From Magnolia sinica (taxonomy: Eukaryota > Streptophyta > Magnoliopsida > Magnoliales > Magnoliaceae): a stretch of DNA of 64,000 bases. Within the stretch, counting starts at the first letter, position 1. Each line of letters opens with the position of its first letter. The stretch lies in assembly GCF_029962835.1 (NCBI RefSeq), contig NC_080574.1:28184001-28248000 (forward strand), written 5' to 3'. The position numbers and the translations under genes are program-made. Below the pieces are notes generated by a model. The model ran no database searches and was not told the origin of the DNA. It was given only the letters and a program-made list of their open reading frames with translations. Positions 11,300 through 22,784 of the stretch are shown here, piece by piece.

Positions 11300-14200
11300 T
11301 GTAATGCCCTGAAAATCGGGGGTCGTGCATATACTCGACTTCCGAGTTCTCGGGGTCACTTATAGCTAATTTTCGTTAATATGCGATCCAGTCTAAATGC
11401 GCAGCCTGGAATCTCCTGGAACATGAAGTACATCCACACAAGTCCACTGAAATGAAAGAGACTGAATACAAATATAAATATACATATACATACATGTCAA
11501 AAAGAATACATGCGTCGCATAAGATGCTACCCAACAAAATCGTAAAAGAATAGTAACTCCAAAAAGGAATAAAACTGAGCCCCTGCTCAGCGATCCAATC
11601 TCGCCTCTCAAGCTGGCGGAGAACCGTCCATCAACTGGAAGCAGGACAGCTCGTCCTCCTCGTCGAAGCTCGCCTCACCAGGCTCCTCTACCCCTGAACC
11701 ACCTGCATCTATAAACGGGTCTGGTTGGTGTTTTAAAACACTATCCCAGAGTGGGAGTGAGTGATCAACTCAGTGGGTGCTATTAGTCTTAAGTTATCAC
11801 TGACATCAATTATAATATGATCTTAATGAAAAGCAGACAATTATAAACATCTATTTAGTCTTGTTAATGCGCATGCATGCAGGATGATATGATGTATGCC
11901 CTCGCCACAACGCTCCCTCGTGCGACACCATCTAACGATCGCCAATACCAACACTCCCTCAGTGCGACCTCGACTGCCGAGTCGCCACCCTAACTAATGC
12001 GATGCAATGATCGTGTTAGCCGTGTGATTAGTTAGGTCCATTCATCCAGCAGATTTGAGAATCTGGTACACCCCACGTATCAATGCCCTAAACGGGTTGC
12101 GAGGCCAAGACCCCCCAATGCGTGAGGCCGAGACCCCGCGGTCCGTGATCCCGTCGGGTTCCTCATCCTCAACTTCAAGCACATGAGGAGTGCCATGAGA
12201 AAGGGATCGCTTGCGGTCACTATGGGGAGGCGTGGTACCCCAGAGTGCCATGAGAAAGGGATCGCTCGCGGTCACTATGGGGAGGCGTGGTACCCCAGCA
12301 TAGGCCGACAGCTCGGACACAGTGTCCCATTCCACCATGCCCGGCTCACGAGGCTGTGGACCAAATTTCAAATGGGTTAATGATGAGCTACAACGGTTGT
12401 AGGGTGTTCCAGGTTCCATACAAGTGTGAACAAGCAGGGTTAACAATCAAGGGTGGTCAGACATTAGGCTAGACCACCCGAGTCGGGCGAGCATGAGGCG
12501 AGTGACATTGGGCACAAGGGACCCGTGTAGTTGAACTACAGCCACCCGAACACACCCGTCCAAACGCATGGGTCTAGCCATGGCATAGTCCAACCGATAG
12601 GACTACCGTCACTTCTCAAATTCCTGACCAACCCAAGGAGGGTGAGGGGATCCATAGCATACCAACTATCCAAAAATCATCAAGCATAATAGTATCCTAT
12701 ACTTATGCATTCCATCCATACAATATGGACATCCTTGCAAGCAAATATACATTGTTAATAACTAAGGTGCGTGTGAGTGTGTGAGTGTGTGAGGAAGTTA
12801 AACACTTCCTCCATCTCAAGAAATCATGTGCACAAGGTTATAAATCATACACACAAAGCAACACCACATGTGAGGAAAAGAATCACGCAACCATGAGCAC
12901 ACTATCAACCATACATCAAGTCATGTGAGAGGCAAAATCAATGATCATAAGAGTCAAGCAACAATTCCATATTATTTCAACAAACCTAAAATTCCTAGGG
13001 TTTCTCTATATTCTCCAAATATGACCTCTAAGCAACCAAAATCATTAATCTCATATTAGAATTGGTGCTAGGCCACCTAAGAGCAATAGTCTGCACCTTC
13101 GAATTCGTTGAAGACTTGGAAACGACCTAGGAGTGTGGATTTTGGGTCGATTGGCTGGAATCCCTAAAGCATACGTTTGTATGTTAGAACCCCATGTAAA
13201 TCTCTTCTTCACTCAAGGGTTTTAAGAAAAAAGATGAATGATCTTACCTAGACGATCATGGAATGAATAGTGTGGTTGTGGTGGAGAGATTTTCCTTGAA
13301 GAAGAGATAGGGAATTGTAAGGTTGAGCTTCCTTGGGCCCCACCATCAACAACACCCTCCTTCACTCTCTTCTTCCTCTCTCTCTCTCCTCCTTTCTCCT
13401 CTTTCTCTTCTCATTTTTCTCTCTTCCCTCTTTCCTTCTCTAGGGCAAAATCGTATGGGGAGAGAGGGTGCCCAAATTGGGCCCTTTTATAATGCCAGAT
13501 TTGGTGGAAATGGCCCCAAGTGTTGGGTTTTTACTATACTAGACCTATGGGAGGGTCTTTTCAAGATCTAGGGCCCACTATAGGGTATACATATTGATAT
13601 ACACCGTAGGATAGTTAGCCCTAATGGTGATCTACGTATGAACATGCTTGGCTCGCCATTTGGATGCACCGATCGACAGATATGATAAGAAGTCTGTTCA
13701 ACGGTCACCGATAGTCGATCAGGGCTGCGGCTATACGGATATGAGTAGGAAAATATCCTTTCTCTATGGGTAAAGTTTGGTCGCAAACCGACGGTCCGAA
13801 ATCCTCAACTTTGCATAAGAGTGGATGACTTAATTCACTTAAGTTCCAACTCCTTCCTTTAAGGTATTTGCACTTCTCATGCACTCGTCCTTCGGCTCAA
13901 GTTGAGCGGTTCTGGACAGTACCCAGGTCTGATTCCCGCGATGGACGTCAAGCCCAATGAGACGGACATTATTCTATAGTTTTGGAACTAGTGGCCCACC
14001 AACGAGCGGTCTATATCTTGTTTAGAAAATTGGAGCATTTCTGGTGGCCCTCTGGCCATGAAACTTATAGGACAGGTGCTCCATGGCCCGTTGAAGGGCC
14101 ATGCAAAATTTGGGGTCGATAGGATATGGGGTTTGGTCGCACGGGTCTGATTTGCGATCAACGGTCACCGTTCCACGATCGGGTCCCAGAGTTTGTGAAC

Positions 14201-14865
14201 GGGTGTAGAAAAATTCATTAGACCTCCCCTAAAAATGTAAAAGAGATCCGACGGCTGGATAGCCTTGTATCTCAGCTTCATTTGTGAGCGCCAGATTCCG
14301 GTCCTGGCATAAGTGGGGTGCATTTAGTCAGTGCCAGATCCCACTTCTGGGTGTCCAATGGGTCCGTGGTCCGCGATGGTTTACAAGCCCAGTGAGCTTT
14401 ATGGTTCCCTAAATTTTTAGATTTTTCTGACCTTCCCGCGTCGCGGTACAGCCCGCACGGGCTGTCGCTAGGTGTAAACGGCCATCTGACTTGGAGGCCC
14501 GCACCAAGTTCTGTCAGGACCCGTCTGGCCTAATCAATTGGGTAAATTTTAGTCTAATTTATTTGTGATACCTCACTACAAGTAGCTTAAACGAACGTTC
14601 TTGTGGCAAATCCTACGTGGACGCTCCCAGACATTGTTCTGGTTCGGCGGGTCGTTACACTACACCTGATGTTCAAGTGATCGGGCGGATTCATTGGCTT
14701 CCTACGGCTGATTAATCGGACTGGTGTGGTTCTTTACTGGTACTACCCCTGTACACACTAACATTGAGTCCTAATGGTTAATAAGTAATATTATAAGTTA
14801 ATTAAATTTAAAAAAAATTAAAGGAATTTTGAAAATCCAAAATAGTGAAAATTCAGGATGTTACA
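11300..14865 (-). mobile_element. solo LTR of a Ty3/gypsy element (3.57 kb)
   Basis: Bounded by TGTAATGCCC and GGATGTTACA and flanked by CGTCG at 11295-11299 and 14866-14870, a perfect 5-bp TSD. Joining the flanks restores the surrounding TGATGTATATGTTG repeat phrase. On the minus strand it begins TGTAACATCCTGAA and ends CGATTTTCAGGGCATTACA, like the gypsy LTRs at 33-54 kb. It shares their internal GCCGGGCATGGTGG ... GACAC-GTG ... GAGCTGTCGGCCTA segment (about 12280-12370, reverse complement). A minus-strand TATA-like box (TTATAAAAGG) lies near 13482-13492. No internal domain or second LTR is present. Confidence 0.88.
12188..12297. repeat. 55-bp tandem duplication
   Basis: A segment beginning GAGTGCCATGAGAAAGGGAT at 12188 is repeated at 12243 with one visible difference (GCTTGCGG against GCTCGCGG). 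It lies inside the minus-strand solo LTR, in the zone related to the conserved GCCGGGCATGG segment of gypsy LTRs. A recent local duplication is the simplest reading. Confidence 0.85.
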
Positions 14866-14870
14866 CGTCG

Positions 14871-15921
14871 TGATATATATGTTGTATATTCACTCCATCC
14901 ATTCATGTGACCCCCACTTGATGTACGTATTTAAGGCCCAGATGGCGAGGCCCAATGTGATGTATATATGGCCCATGTTCGAGGCCCAATATAATGTATA
15001 CCCGGTCCAGGTGTTGGGGCCCATTGGGATGTATCTGAGGCCCGTGTATTGCGGCCCACATGATGTATGTGAGGCCCATGGGTTGCAGGCCATTGCGATG
15101 TATATTGAGGCCCATGGTTATGGCCGTTTGAGGCCCATAGTTGTGGCCCGTTATGATATGTTAGAGGCCCATGGTTGAGGCCCATTAGGATATGTTTATG
15201 GCCCATTTGGTAAGGCCCATTGAGATGTATTTTCAGCCCATGGGTCGAGGCCCATTGTGACGTATTTTCGGCCCGTATGTCATGGCCCATTGTGATATGT
15301 TTCCAACCCAATTATCGAGGCCCAACTTGATGTGTATAAGGCCCATTAGTGCGGCTCATTGATGCGGCCCACTTGTTGGATATGAGGCCCATTGGTGCGA
15401 CCCAATGATGTGACCCACCGTGATGTGTATATTAGGCTAATGGTGCGGCCCAATGTATCGACCCGCCGTGATTTGTAGACCCACATGCTGCATATGTAAG
15501 GCCCACCTGTGATGACTATTTGAGGCCACTTGTTGGATATTTGGGCCCACCTTATGTTTGACTCTATGTGGACCACTGCTTGGGAATAATGTTGGTTGAA
15601 TGTCCACATTTTTGGGTAATGATGATTAAACGCCCGCATGGTGACCTTCCCTTAGGCTTAGTTAAGCCTATTCTCATCAATACCGATTGTATAGGTTGAT
15701 TCGTCGAGGCCAATTCTGATTGCCAAGGCTGAGTATCGAGGCCGGTTCCGAGTGTCGAATCCGATTGTTAAGGCCAATTTCGATTGCCAAGGCCTATTGT
15801 TGATACCTATATAATGTATATGCAGCCCGTGTTTAAGACCTAATGTGATGAGTAGGAGGTCTATATGATGGGGCCCATTGTGATGTACTTGAGGTCCATG
15901 GGCAAGGCCCATTGTGATGTG
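14871..15921. repeat. AGGCCCAT-TGATGTAT short-period array
   Basis: About 1 kb of roughly 25-35-bp degenerate units carrying AGGCCCA, a short variable tract and TGATGTATRT. It resumes exactly where the array before 11299 was broken by the solo LTR, and is broken again by the next solo LTR at 15922. Open frames on the minus strand (GPxIHxMGP-type) are by-products of the repetition. Confidence 0.75.
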
Positions 15922-17223
15922 TGTTGAGACTCAAATATTGCATAATTTTTCCCATTTATATCTTGGTTTTATGAACATAAATCATCTTAATATTCTATTT
16001 TACTCATGTATGTGTTGCAAGGTGAATTTAAGAGCTTGGATTGAAAAATGTGTCAAAAAGTAAGAATTTGATGCTTAAATTCACCAAGGCAAGGGATGGA
16101 TCTTAGGAGATCAAGATTGAAGAATTCACATGCCAAAGATCCAAGAAAACCAAGCGAGGAATGAAGAGAATCGAAGATTTGAAGTGAAGAATCCTGAAAT
16201 CGTCCTAAAAAAGTGTATTCTGAAGCTGTGAAGTTTATTTTGGAAAACTGCGCAGCAGAAAGTCTATTTTAAACGAACTATGCAACGAGAAGTCTATTTT
16301 AGGAAAATACGTATATTTGAGGCGTTTTCTAGGGTTTTCAACTTTGTACGAAAATTGGAGTTCCCTACTTATAAATAGGGCCTCCTAGGGCATTCTAAAG
16401 CATCATTCAAAGCATTCAAGAGCAATATTTAGGGTTTTTTTAAAGAGTTTTTAGTTTTATTAAAGCTTTATAAGTTGTTTCTTTCCTTTTAGATCTTTTC
16501 TATTTGCAATTTTTCTTCTTTCTTTCTTGTTGCTTTTTATTTCTGCAATTTAATTATGTTTTTCTAAGTTCCCTCTAGCCCAAGCTAGAAGGGAAGCACA
16601 TGGGTTTAATATTTCTTTAAGTTATGATAATTAATTGTTTTAATGATAAGAAGAATGGTGTATGCATGTTATCTGTTATTTAGGTTTTGTTTTTTATCCT
16701 TTTGTAAGATCCATATGTTTCCATCATATGAGATCCACATTGATGGATAGGCTTACCCTAGATTAATCAGATTTCCTAGATAGGAGATGTTCTCAACCTG
16801 TTATATTTCTTTGATATTCATTATCCTATAGATATTGAATACTTAAAATCACTGGCGCTTGAGAATATATGTCAATGGTGCAAATCCATTATTTTCTAAT
16901 CTTTTATATCATTTATTAAAATATTTAAAGTGTTTTATTTTCCGATTAGGTTGACCATAGTGCTCAGATCCTAGTTGTGTTATCCAAGTCATCATGATTT
17001 TGGAACATTAACCTATGTGTGGAACTTTGAAGCTTGGGTGTTTTTTATTCAATTGAATTACATCCATTCAAAAATCCAAAAATCAAATCATCAGTTTAGT
17101 TTTTATTACTTAGTTTGTTTTGCATTTGATTTTTTCCCTTCTCGCAATTCATCTCCCTGTGGGATCGACCCTGTATTCACAGGATATTACTTATGAACCT
17201 CTGCACTTGGAGGCAAGCAATCA
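15922..17223 (+). mobile_element. solo LTR (1.30 kb)
   Basis: Starts TGTTGAGACTC and ends GCAAGCAATCA, flanked by ATGTG at 15917-15921 and 17224-17228, a perfect 5-bp TSD. The array sequence is continuous across the flanks. A TATA-like CTTATAAATAGGG lies at 16368-16380, followed by a transcript-leader-like stretch, which supports plus orientation. Near the 3' end is CTCCCTGTGGGATCGACCC, a phrase I associate with plant gypsy LTR ends. It has no coding domain and no second LTR copy in the window. Confidence 0.87.
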
Positions 17224-17228
17224 ATGTG

Positions 17229-17470
17229 TTCGTGGCCTACGGGCGAGGCCCATTGTGATATGCAATAGGCCCATGAGGCATGGCCCATTTGATGTATTCG
17301 AGGCCCATGAGCAGGGCCCACCTGCTGTGTATATGTGGCTTTGAGCAAGGCCCATTGTGATATGTAATAGGCCCATGAGGCATGACCCATTTGATGTATT
17401 CGAGGCCCATGAGCAGGGCCCACCTGCTGTGTATATGTGGCTTTGAGCAAGGCCCATTGTGTTGTATATT
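17229..17470. repeat. 102-bp tandem duplication in the giant LTR array
   Basis: The block beginning at CATTGTGATATG (17251) recurs at 17353 almost unchanged, including the GGCCCACCTGCTGTGTATAT segment and TGGCTTTGAGCAAGG. This is the youngest-looking duplication in the array and shows that the array expands by local duplication. Confidence 0.88.
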
Positions 17471-19178
17471 AGGTCTTTGTGTGGGGTCGTGGGCCCATTA
17501 TATGTTTGGCTCTATGTGGGCCATTCCCTGAGGGCAATGTTGGTTAAATGTCCACATTGTCGACGTCGATCGTGGGTATCGATTATGAGTATGTGACAAC
17601 ATAGCATCATGATACATGCCCATACGCATCATCTGCATGTTTGTTATGAGATGTGATACTATTGCATATGTCATTGGGTAGGACGGTATGAGACTCCCTG
17701 ATAGGCGGAGGTTATCTCACATGAGCGCACGACATGTGCATGATTGATGCATGACTGAATTGTATGACTCATGCATCTTACATTGTGTTGTGATTACTGT
17801 ACGCCTTATTGACATCAAGGCCGTAGTCTCCACAAGCATGTCGTGGATGGCCAGACGGGACACCAAAAATTTATTCTAGCATCGGGCCGTCATAGATGGC
17901 CCTGGGTGAAAATTCTTAAACCCTCTTGGTACCAGAGGACGCCCCAACGTCGAGACCGAGTGGATACATAAGCGTCCGAGTGTTGAATACTAGGAGGCCG
18001 CGTCTCCCACTGTGTCGTGGTCGGTTGGGATGGGGTGTGGCCTTACTCGCCCGAGCGTAGAGGGCATTGCTAGGCTGAGTTTGACCAGCTCATGAATGGG
18101 TCCGCTATCGACATGCCGAATAGGTATTGACAGACGTGAGGTTTCTTACGCTCACTTAGACTGTGCAGCTGAGAGAGAGGCAGTGCCATTTGGAGTGTAC
18201 TAAACTCCGGTGATGATCCCAGAGATGAACAATACTGATATGTGGACTTATTGAGTAGGAATTGCATACTCATTCATTCATTCATTCACTATCCACTCGG
18301 GCTGGTGGTGCACAACTATTTGTTACCTGTACCTTCCCAATGGCCAGAATTTCGGTTGGGGCGTGCGACTAACCTGAGATAAGGAGTTTACCACATTGAG
18401 TCTGACTATCCAAATTTAGGTATGAGACTGGTTTGGATAGAAGTCCCTTGTGATGGACCCCATAGCCTGTGATACTACGTACTATCACCCCAACTTCACA
18501 TTTCAGCAGGGTCATTACATTCGCATCACATATCACATTACATCCGCTGCATATGACATTTTGGATTACTATGTTTCTGCATTTATATGGTTTAGATACG
18601 GCATCTGATATTTGACTCTTTATGACTCCTCATTTATATAGTTGATCTATATTGTGCATTCTGATATTGCTTGACTCATGGACTTGTCAGTATTTTCGCT
18701 TACTTTGATAACATATGATTCATGACCTTGCGCCTATTTCGACATTATATGATTATGACATTGCATTGAATACTTAGCACTTACTTTGTGCACACACTTA
18801 CACCACCGTCTAAGCTTTCTATAAGCTTATGCACGATAGATGCGTGTAGGTGATGTTAGGTTGTAGCAGTGTTGAGCTTGGAGTGTGCAGCGGTCTTCCG
18901 GAGCTTGATTTTCGATTATGTATTTCCCTTTCAGCATTGTACTCAAATGATTATATTGGTGGATATATGATGATGATGTTGCCTTTGTGAATTGGGTAAT
19001 CTTGTGGTTATGCTTATTACGAGTTAAATGTACAAAAAAATTCTCCTTGTAGGATCCCAGGATCGGAATCTAGCGTATGGACGCTAGGAGCCGAGAATGG
19101 AGTACTCTGGAGGCTGTCGGCATCGGATTCGGCGATCGGGATTCCTATGAATCCGACTTCCGGGTTTGGGGCGTGACA
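17471..19178 (+). other. 3' part of the giant LTR, no genes
   Basis: Non-coding LTR-type sequence. It contains a TGAGACTCCC-type segment, long AT-rich transcribed-looking DNA, the hairpin-like AAGCTTTCTATAAGCTT at 18815-18831, and a GC-rich terminal 150 bp (GGATCGGAATC ... GGGGCGTGACA). The 18070-18273 minus-strand frame has no recognised similarity. The right border is fixed by the CAATT duplication. Confidence 0.6.
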
Positions 19179-19183
19179 CAATT

Positions 19184-19384
19184 TGATTGGATTGAGATAT
19201 TGGCCTTTTGATCTAACTTGTTCAACTCTTATTCTTTCATAGTTTTTGGTCGCTTTCCAAGAGTGAATATTTCAATTCTTGCTAAACTAGAAGGCTTTTT
19301 ATCTTCACCTTCTATAGTTCAAAGTTATTATTATTATTTTTTTTCGAAATACTTCTTTACATCGAACTTTATATTAGATGCCAT
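19184..19384 (-). pseudogene. copia gag N-terminal remnant
   Basis: On the minus strand an ATG at 19382-19384 opens MASNIKFDVKKYFEKK, followed by an Asn-rich AAT run and then the typical NFEL-stop-KVKIKSLLV segment of copia gag. Stops replace a Trp (TGG to TAG) and a Gln. This is the 5' continuation of the gag body at 7880-8297, and the join is exact across the CAATT duplication. The AAT run (19327-19336) has probably expanded and moved the frame. Confidence 0.8.
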
Positions 19385-19424
19385 ATATACCTTGTCTTTA
19401 AATTTAATCTGCTTCCTAATGTTA

Positions 19425-19436
19425 GCTCTGATACCA
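19425..19436 (-). other. copia primer binding site
   Basis: On the minus strand TGGTATCAGAGC follows the 5' LTR end with a two-base spacer (AG). This is complementary to the 3' end of initiator tRNA-Met, the usual primer of plant LTR retrotransposons. It orients the element and defines the inner end of the 5' LTR. Confidence 0.88.
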
Positions 19437-19438
19437 CT

Positions 19439-20022
19439 TGTTGGGACTCATGGAAGCACACATGGAGGAATCAAATAAAGTAATCAAAATCGCAAAAGCT
19501 AGTCCAACCAGAGAACAATTTGAATTTACTTGGAAAATCCTTGTGGGAAAAAAACCACGGCACAAAGTGAGAATGCACTATGAAAAACGAAGTTATAAGA
19601 GATGAAACCTTACCGATCGAAAGCTCCAAGAGGAAAAGCTCTAGCATTTGCCTTTAAAACTCTTTCAAACCCTAAAGCACGTCTTAGAAAATCCTAATAA
19701 TTGCCCTAATCCTGATTACACCCAATATATATACCACCACAATCGGAATAGAAAAGAACTTACACACTTACATAGTTCTGCACAAGCCTTCGATGGCATT
19801 AAGAACCATTAAAGACCAGTTGATGCCATTTAAGAACCTTCGATGCCATAGAGTAGCAACCTACAAAACTGTCGAACAATCAACAATGATTTTTTTTCCC
19901 TGCATTTTCTTGATAGGATTGATCATTTGTCTATGACATTGATAATTACCTCATGGAATCGAGTGGTCTATTGATGACATCGATAGACTCTATTACATAC
20001 AGATTTAAGACATTAGACAACA
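19439..20022 (-). repeat. copia 5' LTR
   Basis: A 584-bp LTR with TGTTGGGA at the left and AGACAACA at the right. It aligns with the 3' LTR at 3957-4557, including the CTTGTGGGAAAAAA-CCA and CACAAAGTGAGAATGCA segments. The right flank ATATT matches the far-left flank 3952-3956, showing that both belong to one insertion despite being 15 kb apart. Confidence 0.9.
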
Positions 20023-20054
20023 ATATTGTGGTATCAAAGCTCATTCACGAGAGA

Positions 20055-20580
20055 TTTCTCTAGCCCTCATGAGAGAATATATTAGAGGCATATTTACTGC
20101 TCTCGAGATTTGAACATAAGACCTTCCTAATACCATGTCAAATTACCACTTGATCTAAAAGCTTGAGCCCGTCAGAGGATAGTGTATCGAGGGACAATTA
20201 CAACTCACACTCAGGTGGAGGGATACTTAACTCACACCATAAACACTCACACTCCACACGAGAAGATTCTGAACTATTTTTGGGCTGTTGGAGGATGTGG
20301 TGTGATCCACTTCTTTGACATGGTATTAGAGCGAAAGGTCAAGTATTTGAATCCCAAAAGTAGTAAATATACCATCAAAATATACTCCCAAGAGGGCTAG
20401 GTAAATCAATTCCGGCCCGAGGATCATAAAATCAAGCCCGACCTATTTATATTGTGAGTGTCCCTCCACCCTTGTTCACATATTCCCGTATGGAGTTAAA
20501 GTCCATTGATATACATTGATACACCATCCTCCAACACTTCGGTGGAGGGATACTCAACTCACATCGTAAACTCATTTTTA
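20055..20580. mobile_element. TRIM-family fragments, two orientations
   Basis: Miniature retrotransposon pieces related to the element at 21070-21396. From 20055 to about 20195 lies a minus-orientated piece: internal domain, a reversed primer-site-like TAATACCATGT near 20128, then LTR. From about 20210 to 20580 lies a plus-orientated copy: LTR with GTGGAGGGATACTTAACTCA, primer-site-like TGGTATTAGAGC at 20320-20331, internal GAGGGCTAGGTAAATC and CGGCCCGAGGATC, then a second LTR part with GTGGAGGGATACTCAACTCA. No TSD was resolved. No coding capacity. Confidence 0.65.
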
Positions 20581-21069
20581 AGCTCATGCCTTGAAATAAT
20601 GATCCATGAAGGATAGATGGCGTGGATCAAACATATGCATTATTGTGGATCCATGCCATGGTTCACCGTGGAGTGTATTCCCCATAAGTTGGTCAAGGGA
20701 TAAAGGTATCATTTTATTCAAAACAAGGGTAAAATGGTCTTTCTTGGAGATAACTGATAGAATTATTAACCTACCATTAGTTGAAGTCAAATGAAGCTTT
20801 TTTCCAACTTTATTTTGAAAACATGACTGTGTATATGGAAAGAGTTTAAAAGCAAGCATATTTTTTAAAATCGCCCAAAACTTAGGCTAATGTGCAGTTC
20901 TGAATTAGTACCTATAATTTGGACAGTTATATTTCAATTACAATGTATCATCTATCACACCCTGTAATGTTCTAAAGTTTTCTCTAAGTTGCAATAAGAA
21001 AAACCCTAATTTCACGTTTTGAGTGCTGACTTTGCCATGATCTAGATTCTTAGCTTGCTATGAGTTGAT

Positions 21070-21396
21070 TGTTAAACAACCGGTTTCTTTAAAAGTCCGG
21101 GCTGTTGGAGGATGGTGTATCAATGTATATTAAAAAACTTTAAATTCATATGGGAACATACAAGGATGGAGGGACACTCACATTATAAATAGGTCAGGCT
21201 TGATTTTCTAGTCCTCGGGCCAGACTTGATTTACTTTACCCTCTTGGGAGAATATATTCTAATATCATATTTATTATTTTTGGAATATGAACACTTAACC
21301 TTCCGCTCTGACACCATGTTAAACAATCAGTTTCTCTAGAACCTTGAGTTGTACGTGAGAGGATGGTGTTTCAATGTATATTGAAAGACTTTAACA
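21070..21396 (-). mobile_element. TRIM (terminal-repeat retrotransposon in miniature)
   Basis: A 327-bp element with short LTRs at 21070 to about 21148 and 21317-21396. Both begin TGTTAAACAA; the right copy ends CTTTAACA while the left copy has a decayed end (CTTTAAATTCA). Immediately inside the right LTR, CCGCTCTGACACCA (21303-21316) is the reverse complement of a tRNA-Met type primer site, so the element is on the minus strand. The flanks TTGAT (21065-21069) and TTGAC (21397-21401) form a 4-of-5 TSD. The 170-bp interior has no open frame. Such elements depend on proteins from other retrotransposons. Confidence 0.8.
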
Positions 21397-21877
21397 TTGA
21401 CTCGCCAAAACTCAACTGGTTCATGTTAAAAAAAATACGTGTCTTTCACCCTCATGACTCAACCGATTCGTAACACTTTGAAAAGTTACTAAATCATGCA
21501 TAAACTCAGATGTCTTGCCCAAGTGTGCTTCCATTTTGAACCCTACTGAGTCGAGCACATTTTTGACTCAGTAGGGCTGTCAAAATTAGTTGACTCAGCA
21601 AGTTCCACCAACCTTGCTATGAATCTCATTAAATGGATGACGTTGGTTCTTCCACAAGTCCTTGTGGAATAATCTTATTTTGACGTGGTGGGACCAATCA
21701 TCACATAGGCCACCATGTGAGTTTAGAGGCTTATATGGGTGGTTGTCGATTGTCCTCTATGGTGTGGCTCAAACGACGATCGGACATGGTGGGACCTAGC
21801 TGCTTATTGTGTGGATTGGATGACACATGTTATGGGTAAATTTGAACCAAGCTGCATCAGGTTAACTTCGACATCAA

Positions 21878-22481
21878 TGAATAAAGCCTCGGGCGGGTAA
21901 CGTCCGAGCCGAGGAAAATGTCTGACCCGAGGGCTCTGGTAGAACTATAACGTTGACCCGATCTTCTGACAATCTTGTGAGGACAACCTCAGAGCAGCAG
22001 CAGTATGTTCGAGCCGATTCGTCCTTCACCTCCGACCAACCCGATCCTCTAACGTGTCATCAATCCACCTACTCATGGGCTCGGCTCAGGTCGCCGAGCA
22101 GGATTCGAGCAAGGAGGTCGGGTCGGATGGGAGCCTGATCAGCGACATCATTAATGTACAACTCCAGTAACACACGACTGGAGTTATGCCCAGCGCATGA
22201 TCTCTGGGTAACTGTCAACTATCGCACCCGCGTAATCCTTACGTGATGGTTAGGGCCGTGCCGAGATTATTTGACACGTTCACCGCAACCCTCAGGTATG
22301 AATACAGGTCATTTATACAAGATTAGGTACGCAATATCTCGCACCCTCACTGTACATTACTTAGACCCAGTTTCCTTAGCCTAACTTAGGCATTGGAGGG
22401 TCCCCTGCTTGAGCCAGGGTCTCCTTTGTCTCCTCTTTGTAAGTACTCAGGGCTTAGCGGAGGGTGATCCAGATTTTGACA
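21878..22481. mobile_element. probable solo LTR (604 bp)
   Basis: A GC-rich block that differs from its AT-rich surroundings. It starts TGAATAAAGCC and ends GATTTTGACA, with TCAA on both sides (21874-21877 and 22482-22485), a 4-bp candidate TSD. On the minus strand it reads TGTCAAAATCTGGATCACCC, an LTR-like start. The flanks share a diverged phrase (GACATGGTGGGA, then GTGTGGATTGGATG), which suggests insertion into a repeat. The small frame at 21953-22138 matches nothing I recognise. Confidence 0.5.
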
Positions 22482-22485
22482 TCAA

Positions 22486-22747
22486 CGACACATATGACAT
22501 GGTGGGAACTACTTCGTGTGTGGATTGGATGGCACACATTACATAGTGCGTCATGCATAAGCAGTAGTAAATAAGCATGTGAATAACTTTTTACACGGTT
22601 ACAAGTTCTAGATTAGGCTTATACCACAGGGACCTGGCCTCCAAATGGACCCTAGCATATCTCATCTTTGATTAAGTTTCATTTCATTAGAATATAAGAG
22701 AATCGCATCATTCTCATTAATGCCCTCATCGATGGACGCTTGAAAGG

Positions 22748-22784
<37 letters not shown>

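Larger units (their letters stand above)
8298..19178 (+). mobile_element. giant LTR-like element (TG...CA) inserted in copia gag
   Basis: The element starts TGTAAGGCCTG and ends GGGGCGTGACA. It is flanked by CAATT at 8293-8297 and 19179-19183, a perfect 5-bp TSD. Joining the two sides restores continuous copia gag sequence. It contains no recognisable gag-pol, primer binding site or internal LTR pair. After removing two nested solo LTRs and their TSDs it is about 6.0 kb, so it is either an exceptionally long solo LTR or a non-autonomous element. It is rich in short arrays of AGGCCCAT/TGATGTAT words. The CTAAGC-TTCTATAAGCTTATGCA segment near 18810 resembles the 3' region of plant Ty3/gypsy LTRs, which suggests plus orientation. 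Family assignment is inferred. Confidence 0.78.
3957..20022 (-). mobile_element. Ty1/copia LTR retrotransposon, interrupted by a nested insertion
   Basis: A complete but decayed copia element on the minus strand. Its LTRs are at 3957-4557 (3') and 19439-20022 (5'), both with TG...CA ends (TGTTG...CAACA in typical form). The flanks 3952-3956 and 20023-20027 are both ATATT, a perfect 5-bp TSD. A tRNA-iMet type primer binding site lies inside the 5' LTR, and a purine-rich tract lies beside the 3' LTR. Protein remnants run in Pseudoviridae order: gag, protease, integrase, RT, RNase H. Gag is split at 8297/19179 by another element. Without that insertion the element is about 5.2 kb, normal for copia. 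Every domain carries stops or frameshifts, so it is not autonomous. Confidence 0.93.

Noticed and set aside
14858..15912. Long frames on both strands between 14858 and 15912
   Set aside because: They derive from the AGGCCCAT-TGATGTAT short-period array and show only low-complexity peptides.
20029..20040. TGGTATCAAAGC just right of the copia LTR as a primer site of a plus-strand element
   Set aside because: The 5-bp sequence ATATT between it and the LTR matches the far-left flank, so it belongs to the insertion site. The true primer site lies on the other side (19425-19436).
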